Below are positions 36,372-44,750 of a stretch of 64,000 nt of DNA, piece by piece. Under the pieces are notes generated by a model, which saw nothing but the letters and a program-made list of their open reading frames with translations, had not been told where the DNA came from and did not search any database. Position 1 is the first letter of the stretch; every line of letters begins with the position of its first letter. This stretch comes from Bacteroidota bacterium (lineage in GTDB: Bacteria > Bacteroidota > Rhodothermia > Balneolales > HLUCCA01), in assembly GCA_020832235.1 (NCBI GenBank), contig JAFIEZ010000017.1, positions 41,757 to 105,756 on the forward strand. The letters run 5' to 3'. The translations under genes and the position numbers were made by a program.

Positions 36372-36799
36372 TTTGATGTCTTAGTCTCGAATCCGGCAGC
36401 GGCCAGATCAGCAAACCCGCCAACATTGTACACATTTTCGAAGCCCGACTGACGCATCATCTGCGCGGCCTGACCGCTTCTGTTGCCGGAACGGCAGTAC
36501 AAATAATAGGTTTTTGACTTGTCGAGGTCGCCGATAGCGCGCTGAAAATCACCATTCAGAATATCCAGATGCTTGTCGGTGATAACCAGATGACCATCGT
36601 TGAATTCGCCCAATGTGCGAACATCAATAACAACACCGGGATTTTCCTGCAATTGTGATTGTAATTCGTCAGGATTTACGTCGTTGGAAGTGAACATAGA
36701 TTTTAGAAATGAGAACATAATTATAGTTAATAAGGAGTAAAAGATAAGGTTTTTAAACCTGGAGGGGGAGGTCTTAGCTGTGGAAGACGTTTCAGACAT
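36368..36799 (-). CDS. membrane-anchored single-domain rhodanese
   Basis: 143 aa from the ATG at 36799, 1 bp after the SulP stop; longer starts would read into the SulP gene. A single membrane helix (NLIFYSLLTIIMFSFLKSMF) anchors a rhodanese domain with VVIDVRTLGEF and the active-site loop YLYCRSGNRSGQAA, Cys at the first loop position. Rhodaneses transfer sulfane sulfur between thiosulfate, persulfides and thiols. Lying between an anion transporter and a carbonic anhydrase, and near other sulfur genes, it links the operon to sulfur handling. Which side of the membrane the domain faces is not certain; a short positively charged N-terminus suggests the periplasm. Confidence 0.9.
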   Translation of the reverse strand: MSETSSTAKTSPSRFKNLIFYSLLTIIMFSFLKSMFTSNDVNPDELQSQLQENPGVVIDVRTLGEFNDGHLVITDKHLDILNGDFQRAIGDLDKSKTYYLYCRSGNRSGQAAQMMRQSGFENVYNVGGFADLAAAGFETKTSN

Positions 36800-36800
36800 C

Positions 36801-38531
36801 TCAGTTGGTTTGGGTTGGTGAAAATTCAAGGGTCGAAGGATCGGGCAGTTCTGCAGAACAAGCCTCAACGGCATCTTTAACATCAAAAAAGAAATGATTT
36901 TCCCCAAGCAGATTCATCAATCCGCTCTTGCGGAGGTAATCACGAACCGGTCCGGTTGCACCTGCAATAACCAGTTCCTTGCCGTCATCCTGCAACGCCT
37001 GTACTAAAGAGACCAGCACCTGAGTTCCGGTTGAGTCAATATCGGTCATGGATGTAGCCACCAGAATGACTTTTTTCAACCGGTTGCCCCGGGCACGGAT
37101 CTTCGATGCTATCTCGTCTTTGAAATACGATGCATTTGCAAAATATAAGGCATCATCAAAGCGAAATACCAATAAATCGTCGCGTTTTACAGCTTCCGGA
37201 TAGCGCAGCACATTACGATAGATGCCGGTATTTCCGAGTTCGCCAAGCTCGGCCACCTGCGGACGCGTACTGCGGTAAATCACCATCGTAAGGGAGAGTA
37301 CAACCCCGGTGGCTATCCCCTCTTTAATTCCAATCAGCAGCGTTACCAAAAAGGTAATCATCAGCAGGGCGAAGTCGCGGCGGTCGGTATGCCACAGGTG
37401 TTTCATTTCAGCTACATCCAGCAGTCCGAACACCGCTACCATAATAATGGCGCCAAGTACAGCAGCCGGCAAATAATAAAACAACGGGGTAAAAAAGAGC
37501 ACCGTTAAGGCGACCAGAGCCACACTAACCAAGGAAGATATCGTGGTATGCGAGCCAACCTGATCGTTCACGGCGGTACGCGAAAACCCACCGGTGGTTG
37601 GAAACGATTGAAAAAAGGCCCCGCCAATGTTGGCTGCGCCCAAAGCAATCAGCTCTTTATTCGAATCCAGTTCATATCCGCGTTTAGTGGCAATAGTCTT
37701 GGCCACGGCGATTGACTCCAGATAACTGATGAGCGCTATCACCAGAATTACAGGCATGAGCAGAGCAATATCCTCAGCAGCAATAAACGAAGTCGTAAAG
37801 CCGGGTAAACCGGAGGGGATGTCGCCCACTACCCGAACACCGTATTCATCCAAAGCAAACAGCCAGGCTGCCAAAATACCCGCAACCACCACGGTCAGGG
37901 CCCCGGGAAACGACTTTTTCCAGCGTTTCAAACCGATTATAAGCAGGATGCTGCCCAATCCTAAAGCTGCAGTAGGCATGTTTAGGGTGCCCAGACTAGA
38001 AATCGCGCCCAGGAGCGTCCCAACCAGTGTTCCGCTTCTTTCCATGCTGAGTCCCAGCAGAGCCTGAATCTGACTGGCTGCGATAATAATTGCCGCTGCC
38101 GAGATGAAGCCGCTGAGTACAGGATGAGATAGAAAGTTTACAATGAATCCCATCCGGAATAGCCCCATAAGAAACTGAACCAATCCTACACCTAGTGCGG
38201 TGAGTATAGCAAGCTGTATAAACCGTTCACTGCCCGGCTCTGCAAACTGACTTACCCCGGTAAGAACCAGTAAGGAAACCATTGCTACGGGACCAACCGC
38301 AAGCTGACGCGAAGTTCCCAGAAGCGCGTACAAGATGATGGGTAACAGCGAGGCGTACAGTCCGTACACCGGAGGTAAGCCGGCCAGAACGGCATAGGCC
38401 ATTCCCTGAGGAATAAGCATAATGGCCACCGTGATACCGGCAGTCAGATCGCCCCTGAGCTTTTCCCCGTTGTACGTGCGCAGGTCAGACGCAAGAGGAA
38501 ATACAGAATCGATAAGCGAACGGGTGTTCAT
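36801..38531 (-). CDS. SulP-family anion transporter with STAS domain
   Basis: 576 aa, 12-14 membrane helices followed by a C-terminal STAS domain (~440-555, LVFRFDDALYFANASYFKDE ... DIDSTGTQVLVSLVQAL with the conserved DIDSTG loop). The N-terminal LTAGITVAIMLIPQGMAYA and GPVAMVSLL are SulP signatures. SulP proteins carry sulfate or bicarbonate (BicA type). Co-transcription with beta-carbonic anhydrase favours bicarbonate, while the rhodanese between them favours sulfate, so the substrate remains open. Its start is only about 23 bp downstream of the T-run of a terminator-like hairpin, so it may be expressed by read-through from the sulfur genes upstream. Confidence 0.93.
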   Translation of the reverse strand: MNTRSLIDSVFPLASDLRTYNGEKLRGDLTAGITVAIMLIPQGMAYAVLAGLPPVYGLYASLLPIILYALLGTSRQLAVGPVAMVSLLVLTGVSQFAEPGSERFIQLAILTALGVGLVQFLMGLFRMGFIVNFLSHPVLSGFISAAAIIIAASQIQALLGLSMERSGTLVGTLLGAISSLGTLNMPTAALGLGSILLIIGLKRWKKSFPGALTVVVAGILAAWLFALDEYGVRVVGDIPSGLPGFTTSFIAAEDIALLMPVILVIALISYLESIAVAKTIATKRGYELDSNKELIALGAANIGGAFFQSFPTTGGFSRTAVNDQVGSHTTISSLVSVALVALTVLFFTPLFYYLPAAVLGAIIMVAVFGLLDVAEMKHLWHTDRRDFALLMITFLVTLLIGIKEGIATGVVLSLTMVIYRSTRPQVAELGELGNTGIYRNVLRYPEAVKRDDLLVFRFDDALYFANASYFKDEIASKIRARGNRLKKVILVATSMTDIDSTGTQVLVSLVQALQDDGKELVIAGATGPVRDYLRKSGLMNLLGENHFFFDVKDAVEACSAELPDPSTLEFSPTQTN

Positions 38532-38554
38532 GATACGATGGCAAGGAGGTAGAT

Positions 38555-38593
38555 AAGAAAAAAAGAGCCGGCAGCCTGTTCAAGACTGCCGGC
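38555..38593 (-). terminator. intrinsic terminator after the MBL/rhodanese gene
   Basis: On the minus strand a perfect 8 bp stem (GCCGGCAG 38567-38574 with CTGCCGGC 38586-38593, 11-nt loop) is followed by CTCTTTTTTTCT. It lies 23 bp downstream of the MBL/rhodanese stop. A second small hairpin (TCTGATG/CATCAGA, 38603-38620) covers that stop codon. Confidence 0.8.
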
Positions 38594-38615
38594 AATGTCA
38601 GATCTGATGGTTACA

Positions 38616-40019
38616 TCAGACTGTTGCACCTGTTTTATAGTTTTCGAAGTTGTCATCCACCAGAACTACATCAAATCCTTCTCGTTTCAGGAAGGCTGCA
38701 GCTACGGCCGATCGACCACCAGCCTGGCAATGTACAACCAGTTTTTTACCGGTTGGAACTTCACCTTTGCGTGGCAACAGACGGGTGTGTGCGATGTTAA
38801 CGGCACCCTCAATGTAGCCTTCCTCGTCGTATTCGGAGGCTTTGCGAACATCGAGAATTGCTGTACCATCCTGACCAATAAGGTCGGCTGCGGTGGCGAA
38901 TGTACGAACTTCAAGCGTTTCCAGTTTTCCGTAAGCGTTGAGATCTTCAGGAGTAATGAATCCGGTTACTTTATCAAGGCCAATACGGTACAGATCCAGT
39001 ACAGCTTCGGTTACACGGTCTTCATCAGCAACCAGAACAATTTGCTGCTCTTCGGTGATGTATGATCCGGCAACGGTGTTAAACGCTTTGTTCAGCGGAG
39101 ACAGGAGCGAACCTTTGAGGTGGCCTTCAGCAAAGAAGTTACGCTCCCGGGTATCCAGAACCACGGTGTTTTTGTCGGCCAAAATGCCGTCGATTTCGTT
39201 TACGCCACGACGTGCAGGGTTGGCAGGTTGCGCAACGGCAGGACCAATCTTGTTATCGCGTTTCATGCGTGCGAAATACAATGGAGGCTCAGGCTGACCT
39301 TCAAGAATAAACTTCACGAAGTTATCTTCGCTGGTCGCCGATTTGATCGACTTGTTGAATCGAAGTTCGTAACCGACGGTTGTCTCAGGCACAGCGCCCA
39401 AAGCCTTACCGCAGGCACTTCCACTGCCATGACCTGGCCAGATTTGCAGATACTCCGGCATTTGCTTGAATTTCTCTACGGTACCAAAAAGGGTTCGTGC
39501 AGAGGGTTCCATCATACCGGCTACATTAGCAGCAGACTCCAGAAGATCGGGTCGGCCTACATCGCCTACGAATACGAAGTCACCTGTTGCAATACCCATG
39601 GGCTCATCGCCGGCAGCGCCGTCGGTCACCAGGTAGCTCAGGTGCTCGGGGGTGTGACCCGGCGTATGCCATGCCTGAAGCTTGATGTTGCCAAGATTGA
39701 ACGTATCGCCATCTTTGAGCAGCTGATAGTCGTACTTGTCGCTGTTAATCAGCCACTCGTACTTCCAGTCTTTATCGCCCTCGTCAGATGCGTATACTTT
39801 TACGCCACGCTCAGCGAATTCCCGCAGACCTGAAATATAATCAGCGTGAATGTGGGTATCGGCTGCAGCAATAATTTCCAGATTTTCTTTGGCCGCGGCC
39901 TCAATATACTGGTCAATGTCGCGCATAGGATCAATGACTACAGCGGTGCCTTTTTTCTGGCAACCGATGAGATATGCGTACTGTGCGAGTCGTGGGTCGA
40001 AGAATTGCTTGAAATACAT
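38616..40019 (-). CDS. MBL-fold metallohydrolase with two rhodanese domains (persulfide dioxygenase-like)
   Basis: 467 aa. The N-terminal metallo-beta-lactamase fold (1-245) has the metal motif THIHADY (His56, His58, Asp60), then HTPGHTPEH and GDFVFVGDVGRPDL. The second His of the classical HxHxDH is Tyr, as is frequent in the Bacteroidota MBL-rhodanese branch. The first rhodanese domain (~275-360) has lost an obvious active-site Cys (LVADEDRVTEAV). The second (~370-460) keeps VVHCQAGGRSAVAA. Such proteins oxidise glutathione- or other low-molecular-weight persulfides to sulfite or detoxify sulfide. It follows two YeeE/YedE half-transporters in the same direction, so uptake and oxidation of sulfur compounds seem coupled. 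Confidence 0.9.
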   Translation of the reverse strand: MYFKQFFDPRLAQYAYLIGCQKKGTAVVIDPMRDIDQYIEAAAKENLEIIAAADTHIHADYISGLREFAERGVKVYASDEGDKDWKYEWLINSDKYDYQLLKDGDTFNLGNIKLQAWHTPGHTPEHLSYLVTDGAAGDEPMGIATGDFVFVGDVGRPDLLESAANVAGMMEPSARTLFGTVEKFKQMPEYLQIWPGHGSGSACGKALGAVPETTVGYELRFNKSIKSATSEDNFVKFILEGQPEPPLYFARMKRDNKIGPAVAQPANPARRGVNEIDGILADKNTVVLDTRERNFFAEGHLKGSLLSPLNKAFNTVAGSYITEEQQIVLVADEDRVTEAVLDLYRIGLDKVTGFITPEDLNAYGKLETLEVRTFATAADLIGQDGTAILDVRKASEYDEEGYIEGAVNIAHTRLLPRKGEVPTGKKLVVHCQAGGRSAVAAAFLKREGFDVVLVDDNFENYKTGATV

Positions 40020-40139
40020 AGTTTTTACCTATTTATTATTGTTTTTATTGATTTAAAAATCTTGTGGGTCGGTGTGCCGAAGCAGGAGGTAGGTTTGTTT
40101 CCGAAGAATATGTGACCTCGGAAATTACCTCATGCCAGC

Positions 40140-40565
40140 TTAATGTGGCAGCTTGTGTTTAATAGCTGCGTACGCCCAGGTACCTGCCATACCGGCAAGT
40201 ATGGGGATGATCATAATGGTGAGTCCGCTTCCAAGAAGAACGAACATAGGCCCCGGGCATGCCCCGAGCAGCGCCCAGCCAAGACCGAAGAATGTACCGC
40301 CAATGATGTAGCGTTTCATCTGGGTCGGGTCTTTGGGGGAAGTTTTAATCGGATTACCGTCTTTATCTTTGACGTTCAGCCGCTTGATCAGCTGTAAGGA
40401 AATAAGTCCCACGGCAATGGCCAGGCCAATCACGCCGTACATGTGAAACGCCTCAAAACGAAACATCTCCTGGATGCGGAACCACGATACCACTTCCGCT
40501 TTCATCAGAACAAATCCGAAGAGGGTTCCGGCCAGTAAATAGAGTATAAAATCTTTAGCTTTCAT
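40140..40565 (-). CDS. YeeE/YedE-family half-transporter (DUF6691-like)
   Basis: 141 aa, four membrane helices. Conserved GTFFGLGWALLGACPGPMFV includes the family Cys in GACPGP thought to relay thiosulfate or sulfane sulfur through the membrane by transient interaction. In E. coli the thiosulfate transporter YeeE (TsuA) is one long chain; here, as in the PmpA/PmpB type, two half-length proteins probably make one transporter. It lies 102 bp downstream of its partner and 120 bp upstream of the MBL/rhodanese gene. Confidence 0.87.
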   Translation of the reverse strand: MKAKDFILYLLAGTLFGFVLMKAEVVSWFRIQEMFRFEAFHMYGVIGLAIAVGLISLQLIKRLNVKDKDGNPIKTSPKDPTQMKRYIIGGTFFGLGWALLGACPGPMFVLLGSGLTIMIIPILAGMAGTWAYAAIKHKLPH

Positions 40566-40667
40566 AAGAGTTTGATTGAAAAAATTCGATGTTGGTTAAC
40601 AGTATGGGATGAAGTGCGATAAGAAGCATGCTGCCTGTTTATCTGCACATCCACCCTCCAGGTTGTG

Positions 40668-41231
40668 TTAACCCAGTATGATTGGATAAATAAGGTGTGC
40701 CATGAGGAGTCCGCCGATGAAAAAGCCGATTACGGCTACGAGCGAACCAATCTGAAGATCCGACAATCCGGAAATGGCATGACCGGATGTACAGCCACCG
40801 GCATAGCGGGCGCCAAATCCAACCAGAAATCCACCCAGAACCAGTACTATAATTCCTACCGGCGTACCAAGAGACGACCAGGCGAACAAATCATCCGGCA
40901 CAAAGCCGCTGAAATCACTGATGCCCATTCCCTGCAGTGCAGAAATCGTAGCAGGATTGAGTTCGATTGGATTCGGATTAGCAAATACATACCCTCCAAG
41001 GAATCCTCCGATTACAGCACCTACGAGGAAGATGATGTTCCAGGCGCCGTCTTTTCGCCAGTTATAATTAAAGAATTCATTTTTGCTCACACCGCAAGCC
41101 GACACAAAGTGACGGAAGTTGGATGAAAACCCAAACATCTTTCCGCCAATCAGCAATACGATGGGTACTGTAAGACCAATTACGGGTCCGGCAATGTACC
41201 AGGGCCAGGGTTGTGTTAATAATTCAAACAT
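40668..41231 (-). CDS. YeeE/YedE-family half-transporter (first half)
   Basis: 187 aa, about five membrane helices, with the second family signature GFGARYAGGCTSGHAISGLS carrying the conserved Cys. Another Cys (SACGVSKNE) lies in a loop. It begins the sulfur operon, 172 bp from the divergent GntR regulator gene; the operator between them is likely to control it. Together with the downstream half it should transport thiosulfate or another small sulfur compound across the inner membrane. Confidence 0.88.
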   Translation of the reverse strand: MFELLTQPWPWYIAGPVIGLTVPIVLLIGGKMFGFSSNFRHFVSACGVSKNEFFNYNWRKDGAWNIIFLVGAVIGGFLGGYVFANPNPIELNPATISALQGMGISDFSGFVPDDLFAWSSLGTPVGIIVLVLGGFLVGFGARYAGGCTSGHAISGLSDLQIGSLVAVIGFFIGGLLMAHLIYPIILG

Positions 41232-41307
41232 AGTTTATAGTGTATCGAGTACGTTTCGTGTTGTCTGTGTGTTGTTAATCTGAAGTAAATATACAGCGAC
41301 TGTAGCT

Positions 41308-41323
41308 ACTTGTCAATACAAGT
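41308..41323. promoter_or_regulatory. probable GntR/HutC-type operator
   Basis: ACTTGTCAATACAAGT is a 6-4-6 palindrome with the size and ACTnGT....ACnAGT outline of the dre sites bound by NagR/DasR-type GntR proteins. A related half-site ACTTGTATTG follows at 41338-41347 and is also the exact complement of CAATACAAGT. Both lie between the divergent regulator and half-transporter genes. Confidence 0.65.
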
Positions 41324-41403
41324 ATTGATATTTTTTCACTTGTATTGTATATTAGTATCGAAGGACAATAGTAATAACGCATTTTTTCGACCAACATATA
41401 TAT

Positions 41404-42195
41404 ATGGCAGCATTAAAAGAAGGCATCCCAAGACACACGCAAATCACACGTTGGGTAGAACAACAGATTCGCGAACACAACTACAAGCCCGACGAAAAAC
41501 TTCCGTCCGAAAACGAGCTGGCAACCAAGTTCGATGTAAGCCGGGTGACCATACGTCGTGCCTTGCAATCATTGGAGAGCAACGGACTCATCTACCGCTG
41601 TCAGGGACTCGGCTCTTTTGTGAGCAACACCCGTACGCCCCATAACCTGGTACGTTTAACGGATTTCAACGAAGACATGGTGCGGGCGGGAATGACCGCC
41701 AGTTCAGAGGTTCGGAATTTCACCACCGTGGAAGCATCCGAAGCCCTGGCTCAGGCCCTGGACGTTGAACCCGGTCAGTTGGTTGTGCAAATTGATCGGC
41801 TCCGTCTCGGGAATGGAGAGCCCATCGCCTTCGATAGTACCTGGATGCCTGTGTTCTACGGTCAGCTCATTAAGAAGGAAGCCCTCGAAAAGCAAACCAT
41901 CTATCGGATTCTGGAAGAAAGCTATGATATACAGATCATCCGGGGAACGTATCATATTACTGCGGATGTAGCCGTTGAAGGACTCTGCCGCGAGCTGCAT
42001 GCGCCGCCGGGATCCCCCTTGTTGCGCATTGATCGAAGCACCTACACCATAGGCGACAAGCCGGTGTATTTTCAGAAACGCTATTACCGAAGCGACCGTG
42101 TGATGTATGAAATGACGTTGGAGCGCAACCGAAGCGAACGTGGCGATACGGACGAAATGCCCTTGAAAGAGTTTTGTCCCATATTTAAGAAATAA
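41404..42195 (+). CDS. GntR/HutC-family transcriptional regulator
   Basis: 263 aa. The N-terminal winged helix (~10-75) carries EKLPSENELATKFDVSRVTIRRALQSLESNGLIYRCQGLGSFV, matching GntR factors closely (this phrase runs past 20 residues in the protein; its key helix is DVSRVTIRRALQ). The C-terminal UTRA effector domain (~90-250) includes VVQIDRLRLGNGEPIAFDST and the RY(Y/F)RSDR end. UTRA domains usually bind sugars, amino acids or phosphonates. Here the regulator is divergent from sulfur-transport genes with a palindrome between, so it probably represses them and itself; such a link would be unusual for this family, where ArsR or CsoR relatives normally sense sulfide. Confidence 0.92.
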   Translation: MAALKEGIPRHTQITRWVEQQIREHNYKPDEKLPSENELATKFDVSRVTIRRALQSLESNGLIYRCQGLGSFVSNTRTPHNLVRLTDFNEDMVRAGMTASSEVRNFTTVEASEALAQALDVEPGQLVVQIDRLRLGNGEPIAFDSTWMPVFYGQLIKKEALEKQTIYRILEESYDIQIIRGTYHITADVAVEGLCRELHAPPGSPLLRIDRSTYTIGDKPVYFQKRYYRSDRVMYEMTLERNRSERGDTDEMPLKEFCPIFKK

Positions 42196-42272
42196 ATTCG
42201 GAGGGTTTGCTGGAGGGTGGTGAGGTCTGCCTTTCGCGAGAAATAACAGTAAATAAACAACTTCTGCCCTTT

Positions 42273-42317
42273 AAACTTCTCCTTTTCAAAATTCTCCTTT
42301 TCAAAATTCTCCCCCCT
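42273..42317. repeat. 15 bp tandem repeat, three units
   Basis: Units at 42273, 42288 and 42303 follow AAAATTCTCCTTTTC, the first with C for T at one place and the last ending in a C-run. The pyrimidine-rich array lies about 80 bp after the regulator stop codon. Confidence 0.75.
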
Positions 42318-42425
42318 CAAATGATGAATCGAATGGAAAGGCTCCTCGCAGGAAACGCACCGCACGGCTTCGTTGTTAAATACCACGTACACGACTCTCG
42401 CAGAACAAGCTCCCCACTAGAAAAC

Positions 42426-42539
42426 AGGTGACTTACTGCAGATCAGGAGACCCACCACAAAATAAGTGAGCTAAGACAAAACAGACGAGCTACTACAAAA
42501 AAGACGAGCTACTACAGAACAGATGACATAACACAAAGC
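42426..42539. repeat. 19 bp degenerate tandem repeat, six units
   Basis: Six consecutive 19 bp units, the central two nearly identical (AGACGAGCTACTACAAAAA and AGACGAGCTACTACAGAAC), with divergence increasing outwards, as expected for an ageing array whose centre is youngest. There is no spacer structure, so it is not a CRISPR. Confidence 0.75.
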
Positions 42540-42680
42540 GCAGCACATACGGCGCAGCCCGAAAGTCTAGCCCGGTTTTTTTAAACCCAACAAAATTTCA
42601 CTTTCCAACAAAGTAGCCGCCTCACACGTTCTAAACGAAACAACAGCATACCCCTTGCAAACCAAAAGTACTATAAACTG

Positions 42681-43523
42681 ATGCATCTCCGACAAAATTT
42701 CTCGCAAACACTCCTCGGAAACGGGCAACTATTCCATTCTGCCGGCAGTCTACTGATGGGTCTGGTTTTCCTCGTATTGCTGCTCACCACGAGCGCTATT
42801 CCGGCCATTGCACAGCAGGATGTAGACGAGGAAGAAGCCCGACGCGTATACGAAGAACTGGACCGCAGACTTGGCTCCGTAGTATATGAAACGGCAACCC
42901 TCAACATGCGGATTGTAGACAACCGGGGACGGGTTCGGGAGCGAAATCTAGACTTATGGTCTTTCAGCGAAGGTGAAGAGCGCCGATCTCTGGTCCGATT
43001 TAATGCCCCAGCAGACGTTAGAGGTACCGGACTGCTCACAATTAACGACGGCACCAATGAAATCCAGCGGCTGTTTCTACCCTCATTAAACCGAATTCAG
43101 TCTATTAGCGGGGCGCAACGCGGCGACCGTTTCATGGGCAGCGATTTCACCTTTGAGGATCTCGGCAACCAAGACCCCGACGCCTTCGAATTCTCCACCC
43201 TCACCCACGACCGCGAGGCAAACAGGATGACGGTCCGCGGTGATCGCACCACTCCGGCAAGCTACGCCTGGGCCGAATTCGAAATCGACACCGAACGCTA
43301 CATCCTGCTCAAAGCCACCTACTTCGACGAAAACGGAAATGCCATTCGCGAACTCACCGCCGATAACATTACCGAGGTACGCGAAGACATCTGGAGGGCA
43401 AACCAACTTACCATGCGCGATTTGCGGGCCGAACGCTACACCGTACTCGAATGGACCAGCCGAACCATAGACGAGCCCATCAACAGAAACGTCTTTACTG
43501 AACGATACCTGCAGCGCAACTAA
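42681..43523 (+). CDS. outer-membrane lipoprotein-sorting protein, LolA-like fold
   Basis: 280 aa with a signal peptide (SLLMGLVFLVLLLTTSAIPAIAQ). The mature part is one long curved beta-sheet: VVYETATLNMRIVDNRG, RRSLVRFNAPADVRGTGLL, LPSLNRIQSISGAQRGDRFM, GSDFTFEDL. This 'FLP..R.....S....FMGSDFT.ED' pattern defines the LolA-like (TP0789-type, COG2834) family found beside RND/MMPL exporters. It likely carries a lipid or lipoprotein across the periplasm. No exporter gene is adjacent here. An alternative internal Met at the hydrophobic core would still leave a usable signal. Confidence 0.88.
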   Translation: MHLRQNFSQTLLGNGQLFHSAGSLLMGLVFLVLLLTTSAIPAIAQQDVDEEEARRVYEELDRRLGSVVYETATLNMRIVDNRGRVRERNLDLWSFSEGEERRSLVRFNAPADVRGTGLLTINDGTNEIQRLFLPSLNRIQSISGAQRGDRFMGSDFTFEDLGNQDPDAFEFSTLTHDREANRMTVRGDRTTPASYAWAEFEIDTERYILLKATYFDENGNAIRELTADNITEVREDIWRANQLTMRDLRAERYTVLEWTSRTIDEPINRNVFTERYLQRN

Positions 43524-43562
43524 ACTGGGAGCAAGGGTTGATGCACTTTGCAGGCGCCGAAA

Positions 43563-44750
43563 CTACGGGTCCCTGCCCAACTTCTGCCCGGCGATACGAC
43601 CAATAATGATCACGAAGACCAGTCCCGCAAGCATCATCCCAAACGCCCACACCACCGACCCTCTCCCACCACTCAACCTGACATCTGCGTCTGCCCCACT
43701 CCAAACCGGCACAAACGGATCACTGGCTATGAGCTTATTCTTCACCCGCTCCACCACAACCGAAGGCTCATCCACCGAAATATCGGTCCTGCCCGGAACC
43801 ACATCCCCGGGCTCCAGTGCTGCACCCAGTCGACGAAATTCCGGCTGACGGGCATCCTCCGGCGCTGCTCGTAAAGCACGAACCAGGTCATCATCGGCCG
43901 AAACCACCTCAGTGCGCACCGACTGGGTGTACTCCCGATCCTGAAACGGCCAAATGACATACAACGAACCAATCATAAATCCAATCAGCACACAAATCGT
44001 TACAACGTAATATCGGTGCAACAACCAGGAAAGCAGTCTCGAAAACAGCACAATCCCCGTCACCATACCCAGACCAAAAGGAACCAGTACCATAAGGGCT
44101 TCCAGGGTTTCGCTGCCGCCCAACTTGCCAAATTGCATGAGAATATAGTCGTACTTGCGCAGGATGAGCAGAATAAACGATCCGGAAATTCCCGGTAAAA
44201 TCATGGCCGTGATAGCCAGCGACCCGCTCATAAACACGAAAAGACCCGTTTCCGGAGTGTCTACCGGCACCAGCGTCACAATCCGGAATCCGACCGCAAT
44301 ACCGCCCACAATCCAGACAAGATTGGCCAATGTAAATTTGCCAAGTTCACGGGAAACCAGCCACACCGAACCCGCTATAAGTCCGAAGAAAAGTCCGTAA
44401 ACCGGCTCGGGCTGCACAAACATGAGCTCGGGCAGCTTAATAACCCGGGTAAAAAACAGCACCGCGGCAAATACCCCGCTGAGCAGAACAGCCAGAAAAA
44501 ACCAGTGCACCCGTTCAAAAACTTCGCTCAGTCGCAACCGAAGCAGCGCTTGTACCGCCCGAACATCAGCGCTTTTGATGGCGTCAATCAGCCTGCGATA
44601 AATGCCGGTGATAAGGGCCATGGTGCCCCCGCTAACGCCCGGAACCACGTCGGCCGATCCCATCAGAAATCCCTTCATGAACAGGGAAGGAATTTCACGC
44701 GTCGTCGTTACATCGGTCTGTGGACCATCATCCTCCCGCGAATTAGCCAT
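43563..44750 (-). CDS. DUF368/PopT-family polyprenyl-phosphate transporter
   Basis: 395 aa, 8-9 membrane helices. FLMGSADVVPGVSGGTMALITG and the symmetric ILPGISGSFILLILRKYDYIL are the two re-entrant signature repeats of DUF368 proteins, recently shown to be undecaprenyl-phosphate flippases that recycle the lipid carrier for wall and polysaccharide synthesis. A ~100-residue hydrophilic insertion (TQSVRTEVVSADDD ... ADADVRLSG) between the last two helices is longer than usual and probably faces one side of the membrane as a domain. The start overlaps the universal-stress-protein stop by 8 bp, so the two are co-translated. Confidence 0.9.
   Translation of the reverse strand: MANSREDDGPQTDVTTTREIPSLFMKGFLMGSADVVPGVSGGTMALITGIYRRLIDAIKSADVRAVQALLRLRLSEVFERVHWFFLAVLLSGVFAAVLFFTRVIKLPELMFVQPEPVYGLFFGLIAGSVWLVSRELGKFTLANLVWIVGGIAVGFRIVTLVPVDTPETGLFVFMSGSLAITAMILPGISGSFILLILRKYDYILMQFGKLGGSETLEALMVLVPFGLGMVTGIVLFSRLLSWLLHRYYVVTICVLIGFMIGSLYVIWPFQDREYTQSVRTEVVSADDDLVRALRAAPEDARQPEFRRLGAALEPGDVVPGRTDISVDEPSVVVERVKNKLIASDPFVPVWSGADADVRLSGGRGSVVWAFGMMLAGLVFVIIIGRIAGQKLGRDP

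Larger units (their letters stand above)
42196..42680. other. 485 bp intergenic region with two kinds of tandem repeat
   Basis: Contains a 15 bp repeat (42273-42317) and a 19 bp repeat (42426-42539), then AT-rich DNA leading to the LolA-like gene. Short open frames here are repeat-driven and not convincing as genes. Confidence 0.75.

Noticed and set aside
39120..39833. 237-codon open frame opposite the MBL/rhodanese gene
   Set aside because: Antisense shadow of a well-conserved enzyme gene.
38616..40019. MBL enzyme inactive because the HxHxDH motif lacks its second His
   Set aside because: The THIHADY form is common in this Bacteroidota MBL-rhodanese branch as far as I recall, and the remaining metal ligands are present, so the change alone does not show inactivation.
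42426..42539. Possible CRISPR array
   Set aside because: Units are directly adjacent with no spacers, they diverge outwards, and no cas gene is present.
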